Positions 33,404 to 42,364 are shown, counted from the stretch's first letter. The stretch is DNA of 64,000 bases from Kribbella sandramycini (GCF_013131805.1 NZ_JABJRC010000003.1:744001-808000), one strand, 5' to 3'. The notes: generated by a model from the sequence alone, not told the origin. Numbers and translations: made by a program.

Positions 33404-34204
33404 ATGGGTCGACACAGTCGGCATCGGTCGCATTCGATGCAGTGGTTCTCGGTGACTGCATTGGCCGTGCTCGGGACTGTGGTCGTAGTCCATCCGGATG
33501 TCACCGGCCGGCGGAGTCTGGCCGCTGAGGTGGTAGCCGGTGCCAATGCTCCGGTTGCGATCGAGACGCCGATCACGGCGCCCACGCCGGTTCCGACCCC
33601 GACGCAACACTTCACGACGCCGCAGCGTCCGGCCCCCACGCTGACCCGCAAGCCCAAGGGCGCGAAGCCGAACATCACCGTGTCGAGCGGCAAGCTCGGT
33701 GTGGTCCCCGGCTTCGACAAGGCGACCGGAATGCGCGACAAGCTGACCTACCGGGTCGAGATCGAGGAGGGCCTGTCGGTGAACGGGCCCGCGGTCGCCG
33801 CGGCGATCCACAAGACCCTGACCGACGCGCGCGGCTGGCAGGCCGTCCACCCGGTCAACTTCGAGCGCACCGACAAGGTGACCGCCGACCTGCGCATCAT
33901 CCTGGCCACGCCGACGATGACCGACAAGCTCTGTCTGCCGCTCGACACCGGCGGCGAGGTCTCCTGCCGGGTCGAGGACCGCGTCGTGCTGAACGCGAAG
34001 CGCTGGACGTACGCCGTCCCGGCGTACAACGGGGACGTCGTGCTCTACCGCCAGTACCTGATCAACCACGAGGTCGGCCACGCGCTCGGCCACGGCCACT
34101 CCACCTGCGAGAAGGCCAAGTCGCCGGCGCCGGTGATGATGCAGCAGACCAAGGGTCTCGACGGCTGCCGCCCCAACGCCTGGCCCACGATCAAAGCCAC
34201 CTGA
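33404..34204 (+). CDS. DUF3152 family secreted metalloprotease-like protein
   Basis: 266 residues. One N-terminal membrane helix or signal anchor at about 13-30, a Thr/Pro-rich linker to about 90, then the DUF3152 domain. The zinc motif is explicit: HEVGHALGHGH at 222-232, an HExxHxxGxxH pattern, followed by PVMMQQ (Met-turn-like) and two Cys. It is probably a surface-anchored zinc protease, though activity of this family is not established. Confidence 0.88.
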   Translation: MGRHSRHRSHSMQWFSVTALAVLGTVVVVHPDVTGRRSLAAEVVAGANAPVAIETPITAPTPVPTPTQHFTTPQRPAPTLTRKPKGAKPNITVSSGKLGVVPGFDKATGMRDKLTYRVEIEEGLSVNGPAVAAAIHKTLTDARGWQAVHPVNFERTDKVTADLRIILATPTMTDKLCLPLDTGGEVSCRVEDRVVLNAKRWTYAVPAYNGDVVLYRQYLINHEVGHALGHGHSTCEKAKSPAPVMMQQTKGLDGCRPNAWPTIKAT

Positions 34205-34247
34205 CCGCGCCCCGTGAGAAGCTGACCCCGACCGGAGGGAGCAGCTG

Positions 34248-35000
34248 ATGTCGTCACCGGAATTCCCGACGTACGGCCGCGGTGAGGAGTCGAAGCCCGC
34301 CGAGGACCAGCACTACGCCCAGCCACAGCCGTACGGCTCCCAGCCCGGGCAGTACGGCGGTCCGCCGCCGCCACCGCAGCAGTACGGCGAGTACGCGCAG
34401 CCACCGGCGTACCGGCCCGGCCACCCGTACGGCGCCCCCGCGGCGCCGGAGTCGCACGAACTGCCGACGTACGGGCGGCCGGAGTCCAAGGCGGCTCGGG
34501 ATCCGCGGGCGGAGCGCGTGCTGCTGATCGCGGCCATCGTCGCCGGGTTCTACGGGCTGCTCGTCATCACGATGCAGCGGGTGTCGATCCGCGAGATCAC
34601 CCAGGCTCCGGGCTCACCGCTGAACCACCCGCTGCGCACCGACGTGATCGACACGCTGGGCCAGCTGCTGACCATCCTGGTCGGTGCGGTCGCGCTGTAC
34701 CTCTGGGCGCGGGATCTGCTCGCCCGACGGAAGGTGAAGGAGCAGCCGGAGACAACGGAGCTGGTCGGCCTGGTGCTGATCGCGGTGTCCGTGATCCCGC
34801 TGCTGCTCTGGCTCGGCCTGGTGCTGTCGACCGGTCTGGGCGCCAACGACGGCACGCTCGACCGTCTGCCCCGGGCGTACGGGTTCGGTGGGCTGGGGCT
34901 GCTGGTGCTCGCGGCCGGTTTCGCACTCGGGTATCGCACGTTCAAGCCCGCATTCCAGCCGGTCGTCCGGTCCGCGCCGGGCCGGGCGCCCTGGGAGTGA
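34248..35000 (+). CDS. Pro/Tyr-rich membrane protein, unknown
   Basis: 250 residues. The first 85 are rich in Pro, Tyr, Gln and Gly with repeated PYG/QYG words, typical of disordered cytoplasmic tails in actinobacteria. Four hydrophobic helices follow (about 90-105, 130-150, 172-195, 210-228). A GGAGGGAGCAG site precedes ATG 34248. The stop overlaps the start of the hydrolase gene (GTGA), so they are coupled. Function not recognised. Confidence 0.75.
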   Translation: MSSPEFPTYGRGEESKPAEDQHYAQPQPYGSQPGQYGGPPPPPQQYGEYAQPPAYRPGHPYGAPAAPESHELPTYGRPESKAARDPRAERVLLIAAIVAGFYGLLVITMQRVSIREITQAPGSPLNHPLRTDVIDTLGQLLTILVGAVALYLWARDLLARRKVKEQPETTELVGLVLIAVSVIPLLLWLGLVLSTGLGANDGTLDRLPRAYGFGGLGLLVLAAGFALGYRTFKPAFQPVVRSAPGRAPWE

Positions 35001-35659
35001 CCGCACCAGTAGTACTGGTCCCGGGCCTCGGCCTGGGGCCGGAGTCCTACGCGCCCACGGTGGAGCACCTCCCGATGCGCCACAACGTCGTCACCCTCCC
35101 CGGCTACGGCGAACCGGCTGGCGAGCGGGAGGATCTGCATCCGGAGGCCCTGGCCGCCCTCCTGGAGCAGAAGGTGCGCGAGCGGTCGGTTCTGGTCGGC
35201 CATTCGGCCGGTGCGCAAATCGTCGTCGAGCTGGCCGTCGCGCACCCGGAGTTGGCGCACGCGCTCGTCCTGATCGCGCCGACAGGTGATGTCGGCTCAG
35301 CCGGTTGGCTGGACCTCGGCATGCGCTGGCTGGAGTCCGCAGCGCCGGAGTCACCCCGGCTGATCCCGGTGCTGGCGCCGCAGTACGTCCGGACGACGTT
35401 CCCGACCATCGCCCGGGCCGCAGCGGCCTGCCGACGGCACGACCTGGCCAAAGTGATCACCCGGGTCAAGGCGCCGATCGTGATCGTCCGCAGCCGGCAC
35501 GACAAGCTCTCCTCGGACGACTGGGCCCGCCGCCTGGCCGAGCTGAGCCACGGCGAGTCCCGCACGCTCAACACCGGCGCCCACATGCCCGTCCTGACCA
35601 ACGGCCCCGAGCTGGCCGCGCTCATCCAGCGAGCGGCCACTGCACGACCAACCGATTGA
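34997..35659 (+). CDS. Alpha/beta hydrolase
   Basis: 220 residues. Compact alpha/beta hydrolase with nucleophile Ser70 in VGHSAGA, acid Asp169 in SRHDKL and base His196 in GAHMP. The oxyanion region is VPGLGLGP. GTG 34997 overlaps the preceding stop by 4 bp. Substrate unknown; the TPP riboswitch begins about 25 bp after its stop. Confidence 0.9.
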   Translation: MTAPVVLVPGLGLGPESYAPTVEHLPMRHNVVTLPGYGEPAGEREDLHPEALAALLEQKVRERSVLVGHSAGAQIVVELAVAHPELAHALVLIAPTGDVGSAGWLDLGMRWLESAAPESPRLIPVLAPQYVRTTFPTIARAAAACRRHDLAKVITRVKAPIVIVRSRHDKLSSDDWARRLAELSHGESRTLNTGAHMPVLTNGPELAALIQRAATARPTD

Positions 35660-35685
35660 GGCGTTATCGTTGACGCGGTAGCAAA

Positions 35686-35797
35686 ACCTCTGCGGGAGCT
35701 CGCACCGAACGCGCGGGCTGAGAGGGCGACGAGCTGCGGATCAGCAGCCGGGTCGCCGACCGCCTGAACCTGACCGGGTAATGCCGGCGTAGGGAGC
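35686..35797 (+). ncRNA. TPP riboswitch (THI element)
   Basis: The conserved blocks are present in order: GCGGGAGC, GGGCTGAGAGGG, a variable stem (GAGCTGC/GCAGC), GACCGCCTGAACCTGA, then CCGGGTAATGCCGGCGTAGG. It lies 9 bp before the CytX-like gene. In actinobacteria such elements near the start codon usually act by hiding the ribosome site when thiamine pyrophosphate binds; here the GGGAGC overlapping the 3' end is the likely ribosome site. Confidence 0.95.
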
Positions 35798-35805
35798 GGG
35801 TCACC

Positions 35806-37146
35806 ATGACCAGTACTGCCGTCCGTCCTGCCACGACCGAAGCGCCGCTGGTGCTCACCACGGACACCCCGCGGACGCTGGGGTTCTTCGACCAGTTCAC
35901 GCTCTGGGGCAACCTCGGGATCTCGCTGTTCGGCCCGGTGACCGGTGCGCTGGTCGCGGCGTACACCGGTTCGCTGTGGCAAGGCCTGCTCGCGGTCGTG
36001 ATCGGCTGCGGGATCGGCGCGCTGGTGCTCGGCGGCGCGGCCGTCTTCGGCTCGCACACCGGCGCCCCGGCGATGGTCGCGCTCCGCGGCCTCTTCGGCC
36101 GCCGCGGCTCGACCGCGCCGACGGTGCTGAACATCGCGCAGAACATCGGCTGGGCCACGATGGAGATCATCGTGATCTCGCAGGCCGCGGTCGCGGTGAC
36201 GAGTGAGCGGTGGCGCTGGCTGTTCGTCATCCTGGCCGGCATCATCGCGACGGCGATGGCCGTGCGCCCGCTGGGCAGCGTGAAACTCCTGCGCAAGTTC
36301 ATGGTCTGGCTGGTGTTGATTGCCTCGGTCTACCTTTTCGTCCAGGTGCTCAGCAAGCCGGTGCAGGAGCTGCCGCAGGACGGCGTCTTCGGCTTCTGGC
36401 CCGGTGTCGACCTGGCCGCCGCCGGTGTCGTCTCGTTCGCGCCGCTGGCCGCCGATTACACCCGGCACTCCCGGACCAACAAGGCCGCCTTCGCCGGTTC
36501 GGCACTCGGCTACGGCCTGGCCGCGATCCTGTACTACGCCCTCGGCGTCTTCGCCGTCGCGACCCTGCAGACGGACAGCGAAGGCGTGATCACCGCGCTC
36601 GTGACGCTCCCGGCCGGCGCGATCGCGCTCTTCGTGCTGCTGGTCGACGAGGTCGACGAGGCCTACGCGAACGTCTACTCGACCACGATGGCCGCGCACA
36701 ACCTGGTCGGCCACCTCGACCGGCGCTGGATCTCGGTCGCGATCGGCGTCCTCGCCACCGGCCTGGCACTGATGGTTGACCTGGGCAACTATACGCAGTT
36801 CCTCTACCTGATCGGCTCGGTCTTCATCCCGCTGTTCGCGGTCGCGATCGCCGATTTCTTCGTGGTCAGCAAGATGCGCTGGGACGTCTCCGGGACGGCG
36901 AGGTTCCGCTGGCAGCCCGCGGTGGCCTGGCTGATCGGCTTCATCGCCTATCAGATCGTCAACCCGGGCACGGTCAGCGGCTGGTCGGCGTTCTGGCTCG
37001 ATGTCCAGGGCAAGCTCTTCGGCGGCCCGGTGCCGGGCTGGCTGGGCGCGACGTACACCTCGATCGCGGTCTCGATGATCGCCGCCGTCGCGCTCGGCCG
37101 AATCGGTCGCGGCCGGATCGTGACCAGCGGACCGGTGGACAACTGA
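35806..37146 (+). CDS. cytX: Purine-cytosine permease family transporter, thiamine-precursor type
   Basis: 446 residues, about 12 membrane helices, NCS1 family (FTLWGNLGISLFGPVTGALV at the start, later SFAPLAADYTRH and NYTQFLYLIGSVFIPLF). Placement directly under a TPP riboswitch identifies it as a CytX-like importer of the thiamine pyrimidine precursor hydroxymethylpyrimidine. No thiamine synthesis gene is in the window, so it is a stand-alone salvage gene. The symbol rests on riboswitch plus family. Confidence 0.9.
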   Translation: MTSTAVRPATTEAPLVLTTDTPRTLGFFDQFTLWGNLGISLFGPVTGALVAAYTGSLWQGLLAVVIGCGIGALVLGGAAVFGSHTGAPAMVALRGLFGRRGSTAPTVLNIAQNIGWATMEIIVISQAAVAVTSERWRWLFVILAGIIATAMAVRPLGSVKLLRKFMVWLVLIASVYLFVQVLSKPVQELPQDGVFGFWPGVDLAAAGVVSFAPLAADYTRHSRTNKAAFAGSALGYGLAAILYYALGVFAVATLQTDSEGVITALVTLPAGAIALFVLLVDEVDEAYANVYSTTMAAHNLVGHLDRRWISVAIGVLATGLALMVDLGNYTQFLYLIGSVFIPLFAVAIADFFVVSKMRWDVSGTARFRWQPAVAWLIGFIAYQIVNPGTVSGWSAFWLDVQGKLFGGPVPGWLGATYTSIAVSMIAAVALGRIGRGRIVTSGPVDN

Positions 37147-37173
37147 CCTGGAGTACCCGGGATACTTGCGCCC

Positions 37174-37851
37174 ATGCTCAACTCCGCACTGCGCAGCCGG
37201 GCCGAGTACGCCGATCTCGGCGTCGACGGTCTGGCCGCGCGGACCACGCCCGAGCGGGACGCAAGCATCGTCAAGGCCGTCGAGGAACTGCTCGAGGGAC
37301 GCGAATCGGTGCTCGATCTGTGCTGCGGTTACGGCCGGATCGCGCTCCCGCTGCGGCGCGCCGGGAAGACCGTGCGCGCCCTCGACATCTCGCCGAACCT
37401 GATCGAAGCCGGTAAGGCCAAGGCCGACGAGGAGGAGCTGGCGATCGACTGGGCGATCGGCTCGATGACCGATCTGCCCTACAAGTGGGACGCGTTCGAC
37501 GCGGTGGTCTGCCTGTGGACGGCGTTCCACGAACTGTTCGGCGAGGACGAGCAGATCTCCACGATCTGCGAGATCTCCCGGGTGCTGAAACCGGGCGGGA
37601 TCGCGATCATCGAGGGCCCGGCCTGGGGCCCGGCGACGGCCGGCGAGATCGCGATCGGGATGCGGCAGGGCCCGGAGCACCGGATCGTCACCACCGAGCA
37701 CGCCGACGGGCAGAGCACCGTGCACTACATCCACGACGAGATCAGCTACGGCCGGCTCTGCGCCGCGGCCGGGATCGACGACTACAAGGTCTACAAACGC
37801 GAGTGGGGCGGCCGGCGCCGGCTCATCCTGGAGATTCACGCCGGAAAATAA
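37174..37851 (+). CDS. Class I SAM-dependent methyltransferase
   Basis: 225 residues. Motif I VLDLCCGYGRIALPLRRAG, acidic residue in ALDISPNLI, motif near DAFDAVVCLWTAFHE, and RVLKPGGIAIIEGP. Standard small-molecule methyltransferase fold; acceptor unknown. It lies 27 bp after the permease gene and may share its transcript, but nothing ties it to thiamine. Confidence 0.88.
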   Translation: MLNSALRSRAEYADLGVDGLAARTTPERDASIVKAVEELLEGRESVLDLCCGYGRIALPLRRAGKTVRALDISPNLIEAGKAKADEEELAIDWAIGSMTDLPYKWDAFDAVVCLWTAFHELFGEDEQISTICEISRVLKPGGIAIIEGPAWGPATAGEIAIGMRQGPEHRIVTTEHADGQSTVHYIHDEISYGRLCAAAGIDDYKVYKREWGGRRRLILEIHAGK

Positions 37852-37852
37852 A

Positions 37853-37888
37853 GAAGCAGATCCCCACTCCACACTGGGGACCTGCTCC
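37853..37888. terminator. Bidirectional terminator between convergent genes
   Basis: GAAGCAGATCCCCA and TGGGGACCTGCTCC pair with two mismatches around an 8-nt loop, followed by TT. Lies between the methyltransferase stop (37851) and the alkyltransferase stop (37916). Confidence 0.7.
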
Positions 37889-37915
37889 TTCGATGCACTC
37901 AGTGTAAATGTGTCG

Positions 37916-38500
37916 TCACGACGGCGGGAAAACAGCAGTTTTCTTTTCCAGATTCAACAAGAACTGCTTGGCCTGCAGGCCACCCGCGTAGCCGGTCAGC
38001 GCACCACTCGCGCCGATCACCCGGTGACAGGGCAGCACGACGCAGACCGGGTTCGCGCCGAGCGCCGTACCGACCGCGCGCGCCGCCTTCGGTCGATCGA
38101 GCGCACCGGCCAGTTCGCCGTAGGTCTTGGTCGCGCCGTACGCCGTATGCGTGCGCAGGTCGGTCAGGACGAGCTGCTGGAACGGCGTTGCCAGGGTGAG
38201 GTCTACGTCGACGGTGAACTCGGTGCGGGCACCGGCGAGGTACTCGTCGAGCTGCCGGCGGACGTCGTCCAGCGGGCGCGGCTGCCGCAGTACGCGCGGG
38301 GAGATCGCCCGGGCCAACCGGGTCGTCATGGTCTCCTCGTCGGCGAACGAGCTGGCGACGACCCGGCCGTGCGCGACGGCGAGCAGGAGCGTCCCGATCG
38401 CGGTGTCGTGCAGGGTGTAGGCGACGTCGGCGTCCGGGAACGTGGGGGGTTTCGGGTCGGTGGCGGCGAACCGGGCGAGCCGGGCTTCGAGATCGTTCAT
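37916..38500 (-). CDS. Methylated-DNA-[protein]-cysteine S-methyltransferase
   Basis: 194 residues. Direct reversal repair of O6-alkylguanine. The acceptor Cys158 lies in VVLPCHRVIG; the helix-turn-helix region TPFQQLVLTDLRTHTAYGATKTYGELA (in part) precedes it and GYAGGLQAKQFLL follows. ATG 38500 overlaps the stop of the sigma-factor gene by one base (TGATG), so translation is coupled. The N-terminal 80 residues are the usual ribonuclease-like fold. Confidence 0.93.
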   Translation of the reverse strand: MNDLEARLARFAATDPKPPTFPDADVAYTLHDTAIGTLLLAVAHGRVVASSFADEETMTTRLARAISPRVLRQPRPLDDVRRQLDEYLAGARTEFTVDVDLTLATPFQQLVLTDLRTHTAYGATKTYGELAGALDRPKAARAVGTALGANPVCVVLPCHRVIGASGALTGYAGGLQAKQFLLNLEKKTAVFPPS

Positions 38501-38979
38501 CAGATCGCTCCGAGAGTACGGCGCAGCGTCGCGAGCGCATCGCTGACGAGGCGCCGCGAGGCTGCTGGGGTGGTGTCCAGGGCGGCGGCCACACCGTGGT
38601 GGTCCAGGTCGCCGACGTACTTGAGCGTGACGGCGTACCGCTGGCGCTCGGGCAGTTGATTGACCGCACGCCAGAGGTCCGGGTCCGGCCAGTCGCCGGC
38701 GTCCGGGCCGTCGATCGCGACCGGCGGCGCCTCGTCCAGCGGCCGTTGCGGACGCCGGGCGCGGTGCAGGTCGGTCGCGCAGCGCGCGGTAATGGTGAGC
38801 AGCCAGCTGCGCAGGTTCTTCGCAGAGGTCAGCTCCGGGTACGCGGCGAACGCCTTCTCCCACGCGCGTTGCGCCACGTCGTCGCCGTCGACAGGGCCCG
38901 CCAGAGCGCGCGCCAGGCGGGCCACGTCCCGCCAGTGCGCGTCGACGAGCGCCTGGAACGGCGGCAGTCCGACAGTCAT
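38500..38979 (-). CDS. ECF-type RNA polymerase sigma factor
   Basis: 159 residues. Region 2 contains DDVAQRAWEKAFAAYPEL and LRSWLLTITARCATDLHRARR; region 4 contains LPERQRYAVTLKYVGDLDHHGVAAALDTTPAASRR (in part). No anti-sigma gene is adjacent. ATG 38979 is chosen; an in-frame GTG at 38997 is possible. Coupled to the alkyltransferase, it may link alkylation damage to transcription, which is inference from context. Confidence 0.9.
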   Translation of the reverse strand: MTVGLPPFQALVDAHWRDVARLARALAGPVDGDDVAQRAWEKAFAAYPELTSAKNLRSWLLTITARCATDLHRARRPQRPLDEAPPVAIDGPDAGDWPDPDLWRAVNQLPERQRYAVTLKYVGDLDHHGVAAALDTTPAASRRLVSDALATLRRTLGAI

Positions 38980-39083
38980 CACGTCAGTAGAACGCACCGG
39001 CGGCGAAAGATGTGAGTGGACACCTGGTCCGGATACCGAGATTGTCTAGTTCTTCGGTCGACATTGATGAGAAGGTTGTTGAC

Positions 39084-39155
39084 ATGACGACGACCTTGCT
39101 CACCCGCCGTCGCGTCATCGATCTGCTGCGGACGGCGAGCGCCACCTGTCGGTGA
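39084..39155 (+). CDS. Leader peptide of sulfur-assimilation operon
   Basis: 23 residues, MTTTLLTRRRVIDLLRTASA then TCR. This matches the short actinobacterial leader peptides found before sulfur uptake and flavin-reductase operons, with Arg-rich start, VDLLR/VIDLLR core and a Cys codon next to the stop. Ribosome stalling at Cys when cysteine is short is the expected sensor. GAAGG lies upstream. Two hairpins follow before the flavin reductase gene. Confidence 0.8.
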   Translation: MTTTLLTRRRVIDLLRTASATCR

Positions 39156-39177
39156 CCCCCGTTCCGACGGTTGCTCC

Positions 39178-39216
39178 GGCGCGCTGAGACGCGCCGTACG
39201 AGGCCTGCTGAGCCTC
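39178..39216 (+). terminator. Attenuator hairpins after the leader peptide
   Basis: GGCGCG-CTGAGA-CGCGCC (39178-39195) is followed by GAGGC-N7-GCCTC (39200-39216) and CTCTTTCT, a terminator-like arrangement 36 bp before the flavin reductase start. Together with the leader peptide it suggests attenuation. Confidence 0.6.
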
Positions 39217-39251
39217 CTCTTTCTGCGTGCCCTTTTGTCCGAGGGAGAGAC

Positions 39252-39806
39252 ATGTCCGTCCCCGCTGTGCAGCGCCCTGCCCTCTCACTGGTTCCGGACC
39301 GCTCCGAGGAGCGGATCGTCGACGCCGACGTCTACCGGGCCGTCTTCCGTCGCCACGCCGCCGGCGTCGTGGTGATCACCACCGACGCGGGCCACGGCCC
39401 GGTCGGTTTCACCGCCACCTCGCTGGTGTCGGTCAGCCTGCTGCCACCGCTGGTGTCGTTCGCGATCGACACCAAGTCGTCCAGCTGGCCGACCGTCAGC
39501 AAGGTCGAGAGCCTGGCGATCAACTTCCTGTCCATCGACCAGCAGGCGATCGCGGGCCGCTTCGCCACCAGCGGGATCGACCGCTTCGCGGCGCCGACCC
39601 GGTGGTCCCGTCTGCGCACCGGGGAGCCCGTGCTCGACGAGGCGCCGAGCGTCCTGCGCGCGCAGGTCGAACACCGCTTCGCCGTCGGCGACCACTACCT
39701 GGTCGTCGCCCGCCTGATCACCCACACCGAGCGCCGCGAACACGAGCCCCTGCTCTACCACGACGGCCGCTACGCCACCGCCACCCCGAGGGTCCACCAT
39801 GTCTAA
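39252..39806 (+). CDS. Flavin reductase family protein
   Basis: 184 residues. Split-barrel flavin reductase: YRAVFRRHAAGVVVITTDAG, GPVGFTATSLVSVSLLPPLVSFAI (in part), and DHYLVVARLITHTERREHEPLLYHDGRY near the end. It supplies reduced FMN to the flavin monooxygenase at the end of the operon. GAGGGAGAG precedes ATG 39252. The stop overlaps the start of the binding-protein gene. Confidence 0.92.
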   Translation: MSVPAVQRPALSLVPDRSEERIVDADVYRAVFRRHAAGVVVITTDAGHGPVGFTATSLVSVSLLPPLVSFAIDTKSSSWPTVSKVESLAINFLSIDQQAIAGRFATSGIDRFAAPTRWSRLRTGEPVLDEAPSVLRAQVEHRFAVGDHYLVVARLITHTERREHEPLLYHDGRYATATPRVHHV

Positions 39807-40845
39807 GAAGTTCGCCTTTGCCGCACTCGCCGTCGCTCTGGTCGTCACCGGCTGCGGCGGCGCGGCCCAAGCCGGCGGCGGCGCGAAACTCGCGCTCGAC
39901 GCGCCGTTGCCGACGACCGTGCCGGACGGCGCGAAGATCGTCGTCGGCGACCCGTCGACCGAGGTCGCGCTGAAGCTGTCCGGGCAGTTCGACAAGGTCT
40001 CCAAGTACGTCCAGTTCGCCAACCTGAGCGGCGGTCCGCAGACCACCGAGGCCTTCCGGGCCAAGGCGCTCGACCTCGGCGCCGTCGCCGAGATCCCGTC
40101 CATCCACGCGACCTGGACCGGGCTGAAGGTGAAGATCGTCGCCTCCAAGTTCCGTCTGGACGCGATCAACCACCCGATCTACGAGCTCGGTATCGCACCC
40201 GGCGTCAGCGTGACATCGCTCGGCGACCTGCGCGGTAAGTCGATCGCGTTCAGCCCGGGGCAGGCGCAGGGCGCGCTGGTCCTGAAGGTGCTGAAGAAGG
40301 CCGGGCTGACCAAGGAGGACGTGAAGCTGATCGAGCTGCCGAGCACCGGCGACGTCTACAGCAACGCGCTCGCCGCGAAGCAGGTCGACGTCGCGCCGAT
40401 CGGCGGCGTCCAGATCAAGCGCTACACGGCCAAGTACGGCAAGGACGGCGCGACCACGCTCCAGCACGGCATCCGGGACGACGCCGGCCACCTGTACGGC
40501 CCGACCGAGTCGCTCGAGGACCCGGCCAAGGCCGCCGCCATCCGCGCGTACGTCGCGGCCTGGGGCGTCGCGCAGGAGTGGATCGACAAGCACCCCAAGG
40601 AATGGATCGCCGGGTACTACGTCAAGGACCAGGGGCTCACCGAGGCCGACGGCGAATGGCTCGTCGAGAACGCCGGCCACCCGGAGATCACCGCCGACTG
40701 GAGTGACGCGATCGAGCGGCAGCAGGAGACCATCGAGCTGCTCGCGCCGGAGACGAACAACCCGGTCATCCAGGCCGCGGATCTTTACGACCTGCGCTTC
40801 CAGAGCGTCGCCGCCGACGCCATCAAGGCCGGAGCCGCCAAATGA
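39799..40845 (+). CDS. ABC transporter substrate-binding lipoprotein (sulfonate/sulfur compound type)
   Basis: 348 residues. Lipobox VTGCGG with Cys19. The SsuA/TauA-type binding fold is seen in SLGDLRGKSIAFSPGQAQGALVLKVLKKAGL (in part) and the later LPSTGDVYSNALAAKQVDVAPI. Expected to capture an organosulfur compound outside the membrane. Overlaps the permease start by 4 bp (ATGA). Confidence 0.9.
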   Translation: MSKKFAFAALAVALVVTGCGGAAQAGGGAKLALDAPLPTTVPDGAKIVVGDPSTEVALKLSGQFDKVSKYVQFANLSGGPQTTEAFRAKALDLGAVAEIPSIHATWTGLKVKIVASKFRLDAINHPIYELGIAPGVSVTSLGDLRGKSIAFSPGQAQGALVLKVLKKAGLTKEDVKLIELPSTGDVYSNALAAKQVDVAPIGGVQIKRYTAKYGKDGATTLQHGIRDDAGHLYGPTESLEDPAKAAAIRAYVAAWGVAQEWIDKHPKEWIAGYYVKDQGLTEADGEWLVENAGHPEITADWSDAIERQQETIELLAPETNNPVIQAADLYDLRFQSVAADAIKAGAAK

Positions 40846-41678
40846 CGACCACGACCCTGCCCGGGGTGCGCGCCGCGGTCCGGCGTACCCCCGCCGTACG
40901 CCGGCGCCGGCTCGGCCCGGGTAAGCCGATCAAGTTCGGGGCGGCCATCGGGCCGCTGCTCCTGCTGGTGATCTGGAGCATCGGCTCGGCCACCGGCTGG
41001 ATCGACCAGCGGGTGCTGTCGGCGCCGTGGACGGTCGTCAGCACTGCCGGTGAGCTGATCGCCGACGGTCGCCTGCAATCGAACCTGTGGACGTCGTCGC
41101 AGCGGGCCCTGCTCGGCTTGGGGCTCGGCATCGTGCTGGGCGTCGTCCTCGCGCTGATCTCCGGGTTGTCCCGGCTCGGGGAGGCCGTGCTCGACGGGCC
41201 GATCCAGATCAAGCGTGCGATCCCGTCGCTGGCGCTGCTGCCGCTGCTGATCCTGTGGCTCGGGATCGGCGAGTCGATGAAGGTCGTGACGATCCTGCTC
41301 GGGGTCTTCGTGCCGATCTACATCCATACCCACAACGGATTGCGGACGATCGACAGCCGGTACGTCGAGCTCGCGCAGACGGTCGGGTTGTCACAGCGCG
41401 AGTTCATCCGGCGGGTCGTGTTACCGGGCGCGCTGCCGGGATTCCTGCTGGGCCTGCGCTTCGCGGTCACCGGCGCATGGCTGTCGCTGGTCGTGGTCGA
41501 GCAGATCAACGCCACCAGCGGTATCGGCTACATGATGGAGCTGGCTCGCACGTACGGGCAGACCGACATCATCATCGTCGGGCTCGTCCTGTACGGCGCG
41601 CTCGGTCTGCTCTCCGACGCGGGTGTTCGGCTGATTCAGAGGAGGGCCCTGTCGTGGCGCCGTACGCTGGCCTCGTAA
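40842..41678 (+). CDS. ABC transporter permease (SsuC-like)
   Basis: 278 residues, about six membrane helices. The coupling-loop signature is present as ELAQTVGLSQREFIRRVVLPGALPGFLLGL (in part). Matches SsuC/TauC permeases. The next gene begins 25 bp inside it, in another frame, under a GGAGG site. Confidence 0.92.
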   Translation: MTTTTLPGVRAAVRRTPAVRRRRLGPGKPIKFGAAIGPLLLLVIWSIGSATGWIDQRVLSAPWTVVSTAGELIADGRLQSNLWTSSQRALLGLGLGIVLGVVLALISGLSRLGEAVLDGPIQIKRAIPSLALLPLLILWLGIGESMKVVTILLGVFVPIYIHTHNGLRTIDSRYVELAQTVGLSQREFIRRVVLPGALPGFLLGLRFAVTGAWLSLVVVEQINATSGIGYMMELARTYGQTDIIIVGLVLYGALGLLSDAGVRLIQRRALSWRRTLAS

Positions 41679-42364
41679 CCGTCCAGGTTCGCGACCTGGT
41701 GCGCAAGTACGACGATCGCGCCGTCCTGGACGGCGTCGATCTGGAGATCGCGCCGGGGGAGTTCGTTGCCCTGCTGGGGAAGAGCGGCTCCGGGAAGAGC
41801 ACGTTGCTGCGTGCGCTGGCCGGGCTCGACCCCGAGGTGGTCGGGTCGGGGGAGCTCGTCGTACCGCAGCAGGTTTCCGTTGTCTTCCAGGATTCGCGGT
41901 TGTTGCCGTGGGCAAGAGTATTGGACAACGTCGTCCTCGGGTTGCGTGGTTCGGAGCAGCGCGGGCGGGAGAGTCTGGCCGAGGTCGGGCTCGCCGGGCG
42001 CGAGGATGCCTGGCCGAACGAGTTGTCCGGGGGTGAGCAGCAGCGGGTCGCGCTGGCGCGATCGTTGGTGCGCGAGCCGGAGTTGTTACTCGCCGATGAG
42101 CCGTTCGGGGCGCTGGATGCCCTGACCCGGTTGAAGATGCACGCCTTACTGCGGAAGCTGTGCGCCGCGCATCAGCCGGCGGTGTTGCTGGTGACGCACG
42201 ACGTCGACGAGGCGATCGTGCTGGCTGATCGGGTGATCGTGCTCGACGCCGGGCGGCTGGTCGCCGAGGAGGTCATCTCGCTGGGGCTGGAGCGCAGTGC
42301 TGTGGATCCGGAATTCGCCGCGGTGCGGGCGCGGCTTCTCGATGCGTTGGGAGTCACGCTGTGA
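41654..42364 (+). CDS. ABC transporter ATP-binding protein (SsuB-like)
   Basis: 236 residues. Walker A GKSGSGKST, signature LSGGEQQRVALARSL, Walker B LLLADEPFGALDALTR and H-loop LVTHDVDEA are all canonical for the nitrate/sulfonate/taurine group. GTG 41654 with GGAGG 8 bp upstream fixes the start and creates a 25-bp overlap with the permease. Its stop overlaps the next GTG. Confidence 0.93.
   Translation: MAPYAGLVTVQVRDLVRKYDDRAVLDGVDLEIAPGEFVALLGKSGSGKSTLLRALAGLDPEVVGSGELVVPQQVSVVFQDSRLLPWARVLDNVVLGLRGSEQRGRESLAEVGLAGREDAWPNELSGGEQQRVALARSLVREPELLLADEPFGALDALTRLKMHALLRKLCAAHQPAVLLVTHDVDEAIVLADRVIVLDAGRLVAEEVISLGLERSAVDPEFAAVRARLLDALGVTL

Noticed and set aside
35104..37872. Open frame of about 920 codons on the minus strand across hydrolase, riboswitch, permease and methyltransferase
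   Set aside because: It crosses four well-supported features, including a conserved riboswitch, and has no family motif.
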